Shown one piece after another: positions 33,101 to 45,516 of a stretch of 64,000 nt of DNA (position 1 is the first letter of the stretch; the number at the start of each line of letters is the position of its first letter). The notes beneath the pieces are model-generated. The model was not told the origin of the DNA. It worked only from the letters and a program-made list of their open reading frames with translations, and did no database searches. The DNA lies in NCBI GenBank assembly GCA_033807695.1, contig CM066307.1, positions 62,001-126,000 on the forward strand, given 5' to 3'. Origin of the DNA: Daedaleopsis sinensis (lineage: Eukaryota; Basidiomycota; Agaricomycetes; Polyporales; Polyporaceae). The position numbers and the translations under genes are program-made.

Positions 33101-34454
33101 GGGGCGGGAAGTCTTTGTGCGGCGAGTGTTCGTCTTGGACGTTTGAAGTTAACCACTGAACGGGGACAGAGCGGGAGAGCGCACGAGGAAATGCACCGCG
33201 TACGCGGGAGGACGGGCACGCGCACGCGCGGGCGAACGCGGCACCGGGAATTGGGCAATGAAAGGGGGGAAGGGGGGAAGGGAGAAAGAGGACATGGTCA
33301 GCCGGGCCTCACCATACGTGAATATCGAGTCTATGAAGACCCTCACAGGGTGCAAGCTCCAGTACTGCTGGCGGCGGCGGAGCAGCGTCGTGTGCGCGTC
33401 CGGGTCGACGGTCTTCGGCAGCTCGACGCCAGCGTACTCCTGCTTGAGGTCCATCGCGGTCTGGATGAAGAGCAGGCTGCTGCTCTTGCCGTGGTAGCGC
33501 ATCGAACTCGGGTTCATGGACATCTTGCGGAGGCTCTGGACGATATTCCGCTGCGCGACGATCTCGTCGTCGCTCGGGTCAAGGTCGTCCGAGTCGGCCT
33601 GCGAGGCGGGTGTCGGGAGCGCGGGCGGGGAGCCGATAACGGACGGCTGGGACGGCGTTGCGGGGATGCCATAGGCGGGCTGGGTGGTCGTCGCGCTCGA
33701 AGGCTCACCATTGCGCTCGGCGAGCCATGCATCCTTGTCGAACGTGCCACCAAGCTCCTTTGTAAAGTCGGCATTTGGACAGAGCTAGGGCGGACGGAGA
33801 TGAAAGGTGGGTCGAAGGGCCGGGTATGTAGTGGGTCGGCTGCGGCGCTCGAAGGGGGCAGAAGGATCCAGACACGCACCTTGTTCAGTAGTCTCTCCAT
33901 TTTCTCGAGCCGCGTCTCGAGACTCTCGACATAGCTGGGATGCGTTCGTGTGAGTAAGCACGAGAAAGCCGGGAGATCGGCATTTGCTGCTCACCCTTTG
34001 GGAGGACCGCGTTTCTAGGTCGGGGGTGAGGCATGTCCGCGAGGCGCGGAGAGAGGAGGGGAGGGCGCACCTTGGCCGCCTCGATGTAGGTGCATTCTAG
34101 TCTGTACGAGACGCAATTGGAGCATCTGTTGTTGGGCATCTGCGCCCCATCGCCTGCTCGCGTGTGAGATAGAGCGCTGTGGACAGAACAGCGAGGCCGG
34201 AGATAGGTCGGAGGCGGGCGTGCATAGCAGCCTTCCGAGGCCTGCTCTCCGTGCTCGGCTCGGGCAGCGAAAGGACTCACATCGGACTGAATTTGAGAGC
34301 GTGCGCGGTGAGCTATCGACGAATATCAGGGCGAGGGAGCGTGGGGGGACGCACTCTTCTTGCGCCTGCACATATCGCACGCGCGCTGGATCCTGCGTTT
34401 CTTCGCGTTCTGGGATGCGCCATCGTCGTTGTAGTCCTCCTCCGGGGACGACAT
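30157..34454 (-). CDS. Zn2Cys6 transcription factor with fungal_trans domain
   Basis: Fifteen exons give 951 aa in one frame: 34454-34355, 34286-34281, 34153-34071, 34014-33995, 33934-33880, 33784-33313, 33133-32799, 32657-32500, 32425-32357, 32291-32132, 32035-31918, 31736-31504, 31404-31268, 31133-30318 and 30250-30157. Exon 2 is 6 nt and supplies Ile34-Arg35 and part of Cys36. The zinc cluster has Cys26, 29, 36, 46, 49 and 56, the canonical C-x2-C-x6-C-x9-C-x2-C-x6-C. GPPKGYVESLETRLEKMERL then forms the linker and dimerisation coil. The fungal_trans domain spans about 255-640 (YFTHMNDYMPLLHRPTFEQG, VCANGSRFTDDPR, GRPCAIQDED, ENLLFLNQSANLYANYYQLQ). The C-terminal 250 residues are Pro/Ser/Gln/Gly-rich, with WDDWGTYI near the end. 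It is probably a nuclear regulator; the target pathway is not readable from sequence. Confidence 0.88.
34281..34286 (-). other. 6-nt microexon of the Zn2Cys6 gene
   Basis: TCCGAT on the minus strand is flanked by an acceptor (AATTCAG) and a donor (GTGAGT). Including it joins CRRKK to CDGAQMPNNRC through Ile-Arg-Cys and restores the third zinc-cluster cysteine in frame. Skipping it keeps the frame but loses Cys36. Confidence 0.8.
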
Positions 34455-36724
34455 TTTGAGCTGTCAGCGTTGTGGGCGGGGCGGGTGCGAGAAAGGGCGG
34501 GGATGAATGCAGAGAAAGGGAGGGGGTGGCTTGCAGGGGTCCATAAGAAATCCAAGAAAGGACTTTACACACGCGACGCGTTTACCCGCGGCCGGCACTC
34601 GCCCCGGCACAGCTCCCTCGATTCACCGATCTCCCTACACCGCCTCCACCCCCTTCCCCGACTACCTCCTCCACGACACTTCATCCACTCCTTTCCGAGA
34701 CCATCCCTCCACGGCCATATGGTTCTCCTCACAAAATTACAGCTCTCAGAATCGTCTCATGGATCACTTTGACTCCCTGCGCCTCCAACCTAGCTTGCGC
34801 CTCCGAAGAAGTCCGAACCTCTCGTTGACTCCGAATGACTCTGCCATTCCGCAGCGACAGCTTGACGTCGCCAAAACGATTGGCGTACACCGGGGCGATT
34901 GCACGGGCTGCGGGAACGTTATCCACACACAAAGCTCCTCGGCATTCATTCTGCTATTAGTCTGCTAGACAATATGTGTAACACCGTCTTTTAGTGTCGT
35001 GATCGTCTATATGCTATCGTCGATCACTACGCTGCGTCTCTAAAACTATAGCTATAGTACCTAGGTTACCCTGCGGCCCGTGTACATTATTATCGCTGTA
35101 CAAGTCTGTACACGTACGCGTATGCGCGTACTGCCTTCTCCAGGCCTGGTCTTTGCCTGTAGATCATGATTGCAAGACTGCGCCCGCTGCTGCTCACAGT
35201 TCCCGACGTCGACGCACACCCGGCATGCTGTACAATATCACCATCGGCCGGAGAAGTAGGTAAGTATGTATATGTCGACAACTAGACAGCCGTTCTTCAG
35301 CCGGACACTGCGCCCCAGGGACCAGGGCTGGCAAGCGCAGCGCGACAATACAATGCGCCCGCAGATATCGATCCTAGCGCACAAAGCAAAGGCAAAGACC
35401 ACCCGACGGCGGGCGAGCACATGATTCCGCGACATATCCATTAACCAGACGGGCACTATATGTACTACGGCGCAGGGGGTACCAGTACAAATATATACAC
35501 ACTACGTACGTATGCGACGAGGGCCGGGACGAGACGGGACGAGACGAGCCGTACGGGCTCGGGCTCGGGCTCGGATGCATGCATGCAGAGGTAGGAGATA
35601 GAAGGGTCCAGTGTCCACGCGGGCAGAAGGGGCTAGCAGGCAGCAGGCAGCAGGCAGCAGGGGGAAGGGGGCAGGAACCGCACGCACCCGGGGTCCAGTA
35701 AGGAGAAGCACGCCAGGGCTATAGGCAGCGATGCTCGAGGACGTCGAACGCGAGCGAGGTGCATATGCCGTACGAACGCTGTATGCTTACTCGACCGTGG
35801 ACGACGCTGCCGGCATGCGCCCCACGCCCCCGGCGAGGACGATAAGCCCGCAGAAGCTGAGCTCGAGCAAGACGCGCGAGCCCGACCGCCGGTGCCTCGG
35901 CCGCGGACGGTGAGCATGTGTGTGCACCTGCGGAAGATCGACAGCGGGCGAAGGCGGAGCAGTCGTGACCTCCGCAAACACGGCGCCGGGGAAAAGGCGA
36001 GACTAAATGCGGCTGGGGTGGGCGCGCTGCCGCGACATCCACGATGCTCGAGAACCGCATGCTTGAGCTTGGCCCTTTGGCTTCGACGTCGACGAGACGC
36101 TGCTCCGAGTCCGGGGAAAGTGAGATGCCATGGATGACGATGACGTAGGACCGCAGGATAGGATGTGTGGCGGGAATACGGATGCACGGATGCGTGGGTA
36201 CGGTAGGTAGGCCGGGTCGATAAAACTACAGAGGGTGGCGAGAGCCACTACCCATGAAGAAAAGGGGAGGGGAAGGGGAGCCTGCGTACGAACACGATGC
36301 GAGGATCGATATTGAGTCGGGATGCGAGCCCCGACTGCATGCGATGGACGACCGGACCTGGATGATGATGGTTATGAGTTACGAGGGATGTCGATGAGGT
36401 ATGACACTGAACCGAACGGGGACGATGGATGATATGTATGATGGATGATATGACGTCGGGACCGATGATGAGCATGTACACAGACAGAGACCGAGACACG
36501 AGCGAGTGAGAGTGAGAATGTGTGAAAATGAGAGGGGCTCCGAGCCACGCCGCGACGACGACCCGGGGCCCCCAAGACGAAAAGCAAAGCGAGCTGATAG
36601 TACACGATGACCACACACATACACGCCAAAGAAAACCGACCAGAAAACAACGAGCATCGGGCGAACGGGCAGCTGCAGGAGGACCACAGCGTGCGCCGTC
36701 ACCCCGCAACACACGCATGCCCGC
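34455..36724. other. Intergenic, no gene seen
   Basis: Promoter side of the Zn2Cys6 gene (one ACGCGT at about 34577) and 3' side of the GATA_AreA/DUF3295 gene. It contains a short CAGGCAG repeat near 35636-35660, a (GACGG)-like patch near 35530 and GATGGATGATATG direct repeats near 36424-36455. Long frames here are chance products of low stop density. Confidence 0.4.
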
Positions 36725-39377
36725 TCACCATCCGGAAGTATGAAAATCGTCCGCCCAGCTGCGATTCCGCGCCATCGCGCGCCGCTTCCGCTCCTCCTGG
36801 TCGTCCTCGCCGCCACCGTTCTGCTGCGCGGCGGACCCGTCCATCGAGGTCAGCGGCCGGATGCCGCTGCCCAGCACGCCGTTGCCCGCGCGCCGCGCGG
36901 TGAGGTTCGTCCGGCTCACCTGCCGCTCCCACAGCAGGTTCCGCCGGAGGCTCTCGGACAGCTCCGTCTGGAGCATCTGCCGGCGCGTCGTGCGCGGCGT
37001 CATCGGCGGGGCGGGGGCAGGGAGGTTGTACGGGTGCGTGAGCGGGATGGGCGCGGTCGCGACCGTCGGCAGCTGGGAGTGCTGATGATGGTGCTGGTGC
37101 GGGTGCGGGTGCGGGGGCCTCCCGTTCACCTGCTGCATCTGCTTCATCTCCGGCTTCTGCTGCGACAGCAGCCCGCGATCCGAGTGCCGGCGCCCCGTGA
37201 GCGCGGCGAGCTTCTGCTGAGCGAGACTCCGCGAGACCTGAATGGTGTCGTCCGGGTTCTCGTCGTCGCTCTCCGTGTCCTCCATCTCCTCGCCCTGTGG
37301 GCGGCCCTTGGGCCGGTACCCGACCTGCCGGCTCTGCCCGTTGTCCTTCGGAACAACGACCGGGGCCTGAGCCGTCACCTGCGCCGCGATGGGCACCGCG
37401 GCCGAGCTCTTGCTCATCGTAAGCATGGACGCGCCGCCCTGCCGGCGCAACTGCGTCATGTCCTGCGTCGAGCGGCTCTGCCGGTAGGGATGGTTCGGAG
37501 GGAAGAGGTTCGGATCGGGGTTGAGCAGCTGCGACAGCAGCCCGGACTTTGTGCGGTTCAGGTTCGAGTAGGACCGCTTGGGCACCTTCGCGAACATGTC
37601 CCGCTGCCGCTGCGCCTCCTCTGCGGCTTCTCGCAGCCGGGCCTCTTCCGCGGTTTGTGCCTTCCGGGCCTTGCTACGGTCCTGTGAGCTATCCTCGGAC
37701 GCCCACTCCGAGTCGTCGTCCGAGTCCGTTGTCTCGTACTCCGACGACGTGCTGATCACGATCCCACGCCGCTGCTGCGACGGCCCTGCGCCATTCGCCT
37801 TCGCGCCCGTGTTTGTTGGTGCGGTCGCCTGCGCTGGTGCAGCGGCAGGGGCAGGCATAGGGGCAGGCGTCGGGCTCGCCGGCCGCGTCTTGCTCGACTC
37901 CTTCGCCTTCCCCCTCTCCTTCTCCGCCCCCTTTGTCGGCTTCCCGGACCGCGACCCGTTCGAGGACACCGAGCCAATGTTGAACGTGGTCTTCTTCGAG
38001 TCCGGGGGCGGGGCGGGCTTCTTCTGCGAAGTCTGCCGGAGGCCGTGTGAATGCAGCCTCTGGAGCGTGGGACGCGTCGGCGCGTGCCGTTCCTTGCTCT
38101 TCCGCACTTGGACCCGGGGCCGCTTCGCGCCGCCCCCGAGCGCGCTTGTGTGGCCAGCGAGCTCGGACTTGATGTGACTCGAAGTGCCGCTACTCGGGCT
38201 ATGGCCGCCCTGTTCGGGATCGCGCTCGTGCTCGTGCATCTCCCCAGGGGACTCGGCGAGCGGAAGATGCTCCGGAGAGGGCGAACCACCGTCCGGGAGG
38301 AAGAATCGTCGGTCGGACGCCTTCAGGGTGTCATCGTTGAACTGCTTCGATTTCGATGATGTTGGAATGCCGTCATGGGGGGGCAGCTTCGACTTCAGTG
38401 AAGCAGATACGACGGCCTCTTTCAAATGCGGCGGCGACACTGCCTTTGAGGGCTTCGTGGATGCACTAGGAGAAGGTGCAGCGACGGCAACGGAGAGCAG
38501 GGGGCGCGCAGGGGGCGGCGGGCGGAGATGTGTCGACGAGTGAGCGGCTACAGCTGGGGAATGTGGGATGCTGGGAGTAGCTGGAGGTGTCGGATGCGGT
38601 GTCGGATTGACGACCACAACGCGGGGAAATGACGGGCCGTCAGGCTGTGGGGGAGTTGCGGGGAGTTGCACTGTTGGTAGCGTCGCGACGACGGGACGAG
38701 GCTGGGCAATGCGTACGGTGGGTGACCTCGCGGCCTTCTCACCGATAACGTCGACCTTGCACGGTAGTATGTCCAAGATCATTTTGCCGACGCAGGCGGA
38801 GGTCTGTGACTTGCGGCGTTCGAGGGGGGCGCTCGCGATGCTCAACCGGCGTCCGGCCGTCATGACGGTCGTCGCAGAGTGCTGTGCGTGCCAGGAGTGG
38901 GCGGAGGACATGTCCGTCGAGGGCACAGGGGACGGGTGGGGCAAAGGGACTAACCACAGGGGTTTGTCAGCAGGTTGGACCGCTAAGTCCGAGAGGAAAA
39001 ATGAGGGAAGTGGGCGGGTAGATACGCACCTTGCGGGGTAACTCGGCCATCGTCTGAGATGGGGGTGATGGGTGATGGGCTCCGCTTCTCGGAGAAGGAT
39101 GGAGATAGGGAGCCGGGGGAGGATGAGGGCGTAGTGGTTGCGGAGGCCATCTCGCGATACCACAGGCGCCAAGAGATATTCTCGAGGCGTCGGCCGTCGG
39201 CGAGAGACTCCTTGCACTTTGTGAAAACTTCCGGACAAAGAGCTGAGCGGGAGCGGAATATATGCGAGTGAAAAGGTACGCACGGGCCCATAGACTACAG
39301 AGAGCGTCCTCGCCTTGGAGATCCTTGACGGCGTCCGCAGCGACGGACAAGATGGGAGATGGGAAGTGAGAGATCAT
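36725..39377 (-). CDS. GATA_AreA (DUF1752) / DUF3295 domain protein
   Basis: Three exons (39377-39284, 39227-39030, 38949-36725) give 838 aa. The start, MISHFPSPILSVAADAVKDL, leads through SLW into the AreA N-terminal-type domain. Its hallmark, FTKCKESLADG then RLENISWRLWYRE, falls at about residues 32-56. The middle is long, disordered and Pro/Ser/Lys-rich. The C-terminal part has the DUF3295 hallmarks KRSYSNLNRTKSGLLSQLLN, acidic patches (TESDDENPDD), TPRTTRRQML and ESLRRNLLWERQ (about 763-774), ending RNRSWADDFHTSGW. There is no GATA zinc finger, so this is not AreA itself. Fungal proteins with this pair of domains are thought to act in nutrient or stress signalling. The exact role is unknown. 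The three-exon junctions agree in phase, and the family order is as expected. Confidence 0.85.
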
Positions 39378-41378
39378 AGTATCGAGGAGGGCCAGGACGA
39401 GAGCAATGTTGGTACAAGCAGGAAACGAGTGCGATAGGAGACAGGAAAGCGATGGGGCGTGAGATACAGCGAGGGGGGCTAGAGACGAGCCCGCTGGAGT
39501 CTGGATGAGGCCCGCCTAGAGTGGGGTAGGGGCGGGGCGCGGGGCGGGCGAGAGGGCGGCGATGGATCGTGCGCGCGGGTGGAGCTGGCCGAGCAGCTCG
39601 TCGAGCGTCGGGAGCGGTGGATCGCTCGGGGGGCGGGAGGAGGGAGGGGGAGATGGCGGCGGATGATGAAGAAGGGGAGGGCAGAGAGCGAGCGAGGAGG
39701 AGCGCAGGCTGAGCACTTTCACATTCGCTCGACCCAGACGCCGACGCAGGCGACGGACCGGGCCTCCGCCGACTGCCTCATTCGGCTATCGCCACCCGAG
39801 CCCGTTTAGCCGGACGCGCTCCCGGTTCGCGCCGAGGCTCTCGCGCCGTCACATGCCCGTCCTCGTTTCGTGCAGCTCTTGCAGGCGTTCGCACATCGTC
39901 CACCCATGACCTCCGCTTGTCTTACTTACCTCCCCCAGCGGAACAAATATACCTCTCGCTCATCCCACCTCCCCAAACATATCGCACACAATGGCCCGTG
40001 CCCGCGATGTGTCACGGACTCTCCAAAGCGCATTACCATCTTCCTCACGCCGGTTTCACTACTCTCGCGAAAGGCTAGGATGTATCCCTCATTTATCCTC
40101 CCTCGTATATCGCCGCAGCCGCAGGTAACATATATAACTCCGGACATGTTCTCCTCAATCCCCGGCGACGATCAACGTTGGTGAAAGCATCCGTCTTTGG
40201 CGCCAGCCCCGTCGTTCGACTGTTCGACTGCTCGACTACAACCTTGTACTTATTCCTGCTATCCAGACTCCATCCAGACTCCAAGCCAGTCCAATATAGA
40301 TCGCCTCTGTAAGCAAGTACATATGTGAGCCATCGATCCTGCATAAATACCCTTCGCATACACTGATCGCCAGGTACCACAGGCGCTACACACTCGCTAC
40401 ACGCGTTGCTTGACACTGTTACAGGGTCGGTGGCCCGAAGATCACAGCGTGCCCTGGCGCAGTCGCTCTATCAAAAGTCGACGTTTGAACGCCGCCTGGT
40501 CTGTGCAATCCCGTGCGGCGTGCACGGACTGGCGGCTCGTCCCTCCGCCTCATGATCCGTCTGATTCTCCGTACATATGGCAACCTGCACTTGGTAAGTT
40601 CTTAGCCTTCCCCAATAATAGGCCCTGCGCGGACTAACGTGAGGGATAAACGGTCCTACAACCTCCACGCGCCACTCGACCTCCACCCGCACCAACACTA
40701 TCGATATACATCCTCACACTCGAGCCCGCCGAGACTCGAGGGACGTCCGCGCGTCATGCCGCGCGCTCCGCCACAGTCGAACCCACGCCCACCGTGTTCC
40801 GACGGGTCCGTGCGCGGTGCCGGGTGCTGAGATATTCCATTGCCAAGACTCAGATCTCAGACCTGCAGCTGGAGCCACATATGGTGGCATGAGGTGATAC
40901 ACGTCTGCGATGGCGTCCGGATGCTTATGTTATGATAATATATGGAGCATGGGACTTGTTGTGGCGGATATCGATGCATATGATGATGGGATCGTCGTCT
41001 GCAGACCTCCTCCCAGATCCGACTTCGGGGTTCCTTCGAAGACCCACAACTCAGATATGCATATATATATATATTGTGTCGGTGACAGAGAGCTGATACA
41101 AAGACTTTTGAATCTTTGCTATCGGTAAGTATTACAGTGTACAGTATGTCTCCTCCAGCACCGAGAGGATCGACTGCTTGGCCGGTGATGCTGGTACAGG
41201 TCCGCGAAGCTTCTAGCCGATCGATATCTCGTAACCTCAAGCAACGCAATCATGCGCTTCTTTGAGCTCTCTTCCCCTCGCCAATCTCGCTCGTTCCCAT
41301 CGCAGCCCCAAGCCCTACGCCTGTCATCTCATAATACTTACAGGTGTCGACATGTGCCTGTCCGCGGTGAGCAGTCGA

Positions 41379-41420
41379 CTCTTCTTGCACACCTCTTCTT
41401 GCACACCTCTTCTTGCACAC
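41379..41420. repeat. Tandem repeat, 3 x 14 bp
   Basis: Three perfect consecutive copies of CTCTTCTTGCACAC. Confidence 0.9.
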
Positions 41421-43024
41421 CGTAACTTGACACCGACCAGTGAATGACCCCAATAAACTCACCGTCGGGCACGATTCAGAACACGTAGCTAACACCGTCC
41501 CCCAATCACGCCATTCCCGAGCCTGAACATCAGTACGTACCACACAACCTCCCCGTGCCAACGTTAACCTCGCCTGAGGCGGCGTCGGCATGTGGTAAAC
41601 GACACGAGGTGACGGGGTGCGGCTCTGCTCCTCCGAGTCTCCGACTCGCGCTGATCTCCGCTACACGCGCGCGGCCCGTCAACACTTCACTAGACTTCAC
41701 TCGTGACTAGTGACTGTGCGCACCGCTACTTACACAGGTTAAGTTACATGATACCGATACTTACCGTCCACGCGTTCACAGACTGCCGTACGCGACGAGA
41801 CGCGACGTGAAGAAGATGGGCACCGGACAGCGGGTGAGTGTGCGCGTGGCGCCCGCGCGCAGCCGAGCGTTGTAGGTCCACTTGGTTGGTTGCGAATCTA
41901 GCTGATATATACGCCCAGCCTCAGGTATGTATAAGACGCTCCCGGCCGTCGCAGTGCGTCATTCATCATTCGAGCAGGTCCCCGTCCCAGCACACATCAC
42001 ACATCACAATCCATGGAGCAACAAGTACGAGCTCGGAGACTGGAGTCAATGGCCAATCCCGCTGCAGCAGTGCCCGCCGAAAATTTCAGGCGTCGCAGGG
42101 TGTGCATCCGACGCGTCGCGTCGATGTGACAGCGCGCGAGGGTCCGCACTCCGCCCTCCAGCACAAGTCCACTTCCAAGCAGTCCCGCCTCCCGACCGAC
42201 ACCGCCAAGGCATCGCATGCACTGTGTACTGTGCACACTGCCGCCAGCAGCTGCAACGGCCGATCATCGCTGCCGGTCGCCGATGTTCCTCCGCCTGGGC
42301 AACGGTCGGTACGTACGTTTGTCCATTTCTGCGGACGACGGGCGCAGACTACTACGGTGCGGCGGAGTCCGAGACTGTCAGCGTGTATGATATGGCAGTG
42401 GCATGTCCGAGTCGACTTCGACGTCGGTCAGTCAGACGATCTGCGGCGTGGCACGCACGTCGCAGCGTATGGCGCACAGATCGTCCGTGCCTAGGTGCCT
42501 GTCCACCCGTCCGCCCTTTGCCAATGCGCGCGGGGCGCATATCTCCAGGACGCAAGGCGTCCTAGACTACGACACCCACTGCGCCGCCTTTCTGGCGTCG
42601 GTGGTTGCGTCGTTGCGGCGCTGGACGCTGGACTCCTGGACCGGCTCGCACCAAAAAGGGCGTGCGGAATACGTTGCGAGGTGCGCGAGGCGGGTCATCG
42701 GGTGCCGGGGGAAGGGTACCTTCGTATTCTCTGGACGTGTACATGGCTGAACACGCGCGCGCAAGCACCTGTGCGGCGTCGACCGAGTTCGTGCAGTGTG
42801 CACCCTGTGGAGCTACGCGTAACCGTACGACGTACGGTATACGTACGTACCGTTTCTTGATTCGACAGGGTGGGGCGCTGTTGGCATGCAGGGCCACTAG
42901 GTCTACCTTGGCCAAGGCACGTCGCTAGTACTTGTCGCCGTCAGGACCAGGTTCCTGCCGTCGCGCCATTGTCGAACGCTGAACAGGGCCTCGTCCAGCT
43001 CTCGCGTTCGGATGCCCCATCGTA

Positions 43025-43050
43025 CATGATGCATGATGCATGATGCATGA
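43025..43050. repeat. Tandem repeat, 7-bp unit
   Basis: CATGATG repeated three times plus a partial copy. Confidence 0.85.
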
Positions 43051-43543
43051 GAGAAGTAAGTCAGAGTAAGTCGGCCTCAGGCGCGACCGGCGGGTGGCCA
43101 AAGCGCTAGTAAGCATACGCATACACATATCGCCCTCACTATCCATTCAGGTACTTACTGACACTGACAGACCGTCACCAGGCCCGGCCCCGTGGTTACC
43201 AGACGCGGACGCGGACGCGGACGCACGCACGGCGCACGCAGCTCTTCGGTCTCCGTCACTCCCCCGTAGCACGAAGTCCGGACCCCACAATCAACGACCC
43301 CATATGTGGCTACGACGCCGCTGCGCATGCAGAGGAGGCACTCGCGTTCCGCCTCAACGCCGGTCGTCCAAGGTTCGCCGACTTGGCAGGACCGACTCAC
43401 ATTAACATTCTGACCTTGAGCTCGCCCTGCTCTGAGCTGTGCTGTAAACTAAACACCCACGCCAACGCAGGCTCCAAACCGCCGTGCCCCATCGCATCGC
43501 CCTGACCCTCTTATCCACAGATGCATCCCTCAGACTCAGACTA

Positions 43544-43882
43544 GAGCCCTCCTCAATTTTGAGGGAAAGGGAAATCGGGGGGAAATCTCATGAGCTGATG
43601 CGCGACAGCCGAGTGACAGCCGGACGGTAAACAAATCGACGAAGGACCTGCAAACGTCTCTCCCTCTCGAACAACCCCTTCTGTCGTCTTCGGAACTAGA
43701 GAAAAGGCATGTCGGCGTCCTTGTCGTTCGAACGACATGCGACACGACTACTGTAGTTGCGGATCCCAGGTATACATGAGTGTTTTCGACGGCGTCTCGC
43801 GCTCGGCTGTCTCGCGCGCCCATCATCATCAGCTCACGAGATTTCCCCCCGATTTCCCTTTCCCTCAAAATTGAGGAGGGCT
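43544..43882. mobile_element. MITE 1 (TA target site, long terminal inverted repeats)
   Basis: Terminal inverted repeats of about 55 bp start AGCCCTCCTCAATTTTGAGG at the left (43545 on). Read in reverse complement, the right end (43828-43882) matches with one mismatch. Weaker inverted similarity continues inward (GACAGCCGAG). The element is 339 bp and is flanked by TA on both sides (43542-43543, 43883-43884), as for Tc1/mariner-type insertion. It has no coding capacity, so it is non-autonomous. The inner end motif CTCAATTTTGAGG resembles that of MITE 2. Confidence 0.8.
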
Positions 43883-43884
43883 TA

Positions 43885-45516
43885 GGCCTCGTCCCAGTGA
43901 CAATCATAGCAGGCACGCTGTCGGGTACCCCGCGTCGACGTCAGACGTCACACGCCACACGCCGGAGTATTAGTATTCGCCTCCCTGCAGCTTGCTTGCT
44001 TGCCCGCGGCGCGGCGAGTGCCTGGAGCGGCGCACGTCCCCCGGAATCTGGAGCGAGCAGTCGGACTAGGGTGCATACCTGCAGCGGCGGCGGCGGATCC
44101 GCACATGTACACCGTTGCTTCGCGGGAGGGCCACCGTCGGCGTCGGCGCGTTGCCAGAAATCTTAATCCAGGCTTGTCTCCGTATCCGTCTCCTCGAGAG
44201 GCACTCTAGAGTCCAGATGCACTGCCGAGCTTGAGTCTGCTCGACGTCGGGTCCGCGTCGCGTCGGCGACACCAGCCTCCGTTGGACGTGTGCGTGTGCG
44301 TGTACGTGTACGTGTACACTGCAGACGGCAGTCGTACTACTAGTACATACTTACCAGCTGTAGTGTTCAGCGCACAAAACGAGGTCGTTGCTGTCGCTCT
44401 CGTGCACTCTACTACGCTTAAGCTTAGTGCTTACTCTAATTGACAGTACGCAGTACTCGGTACGCAGTACACATATATACACATTATCTACGACCGTACG
44501 TCCAACCGTGACGCACGCGCCTCCCACATATAGCACAGTACTATCATATCGAACATTACACACATACCGCGCGCATACAGATACAGCCCGCTTAAGTGCG
44601 GGCTCTGGAGCTCGGCGGACGAGCGATTCCCACTACGCATATTTACAACGCGACGGACCACAGGACCTCCCCCGCCCGGAGATCTGGAGAGCAGTGGAGC
44701 AGGCGGGACGTACGAGCGTGATGCAGTCCTCGACCGAACACGTCGTAGCGCCGGCGCGGAACAGACATCGGAGGCGGGGCACGCGCGGGCGCTGCGTTCG
44801 GAAGTGCAGGCTGCGAACGAGCGGTGCGGGTGGAGGGTGAGGAGGAGGGGAGCGAGGGGCGGAGGGTGCGAGTGGAAGGTGAGGAGGATGAGAGCGAGGG
44901 GAGGAGGACGGCGCGGACGACGAGGACGGCGAGAAACCCCGGGACCGGACAAGACAGCCAGCTGCAGGTGCGCGTCGTCGGCGTCGACTCGTGCCAGCGT
45001 TTTCGCGGTCGCGTTCCTTGAATCGCGCCGACGTTCAGTTACTTTTGAACCCGTGCGTCGCTTTTTGTGACCGCTGCGGGCAGATGCGAGAGGGGACGGG
45101 CTCGCCAAGGGTCACTCACGCACGAGGGCGCGGAGAGCGGAGGGGCGGAGGAAGGGATGCCGGTGTACCATAACTTGGCACTGTTTTGCGTTGTGCATTT
45201 TGCATTTTACGTCGCGCGTCGTACGTCGCGCGTTTGCGTTTTGCGTTTACGGGGCGCGAGCGGTCTATCGATACAGTTCAGCGTACGCATACGCATACGT
45301 ACACGCACACGCCGTCCGCGCGCGCGCGGCTCCTCGCGCGCGCAGCGGACGGCAGACCCGAAGAATACAGCCGAGTCGAGTCGAGTCGGAGAGCGGGGCG
45401 GGGCGGGGCGAGTGGAAGGAGCCTAACGGGGGTATATCTAACACATCGGAGGCCGGGACAGCTAACGGCAGGGGAACGCGAGAGCGAGAGCGGGTGCTGG
45501 ACAGTAGACGAGAGGA
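43885..45516. other. Gene-poor region, right part
   Basis: Downstream of the SFP1-like gene. It contains a GTGTAC/GTGTGC alternating tract (44288-44319) and a GGGGC/GAGTC patch (45375-45412). No gene seen. Confidence 0.4.
44288..44319. repeat. Alternating purine-pyrimidine tract
   Basis: (GTGTGC)2 followed by (GTGTAC)3. Long alternating runs of this kind can adopt Z-DNA, which is inference only. Confidence 0.7.

Larger units (their letters stand above)
39378..43543. other. Gene-poor region, left part
   Basis: No conserved gene on either strand. It holds a perfect 3 x 14-bp tandem repeat (41379-41420) and a 7-bp tandem repeat (43025-43050). Frames of 100-220 codons near 41.8-42.9 kb lack family-like sequence and overlap one another. 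Confidence 0.4.

Noticed and set aside
35233..36720. Long minus-strand frames in the 34.5-36.7 kb spacer
   Set aside because: They are Ser/Arg/Val-rich, overlap one another and lie in the 3' region of the GATA_AreA/DUF3295 gene.
41838..42860. Overlapping plus-strand frames of 120-218 codons
   Set aside because: Three frames overlap with Arg/Ser/Pro-rich composition typical of GC-rich noncoding DNA. None has a recognisable motif.
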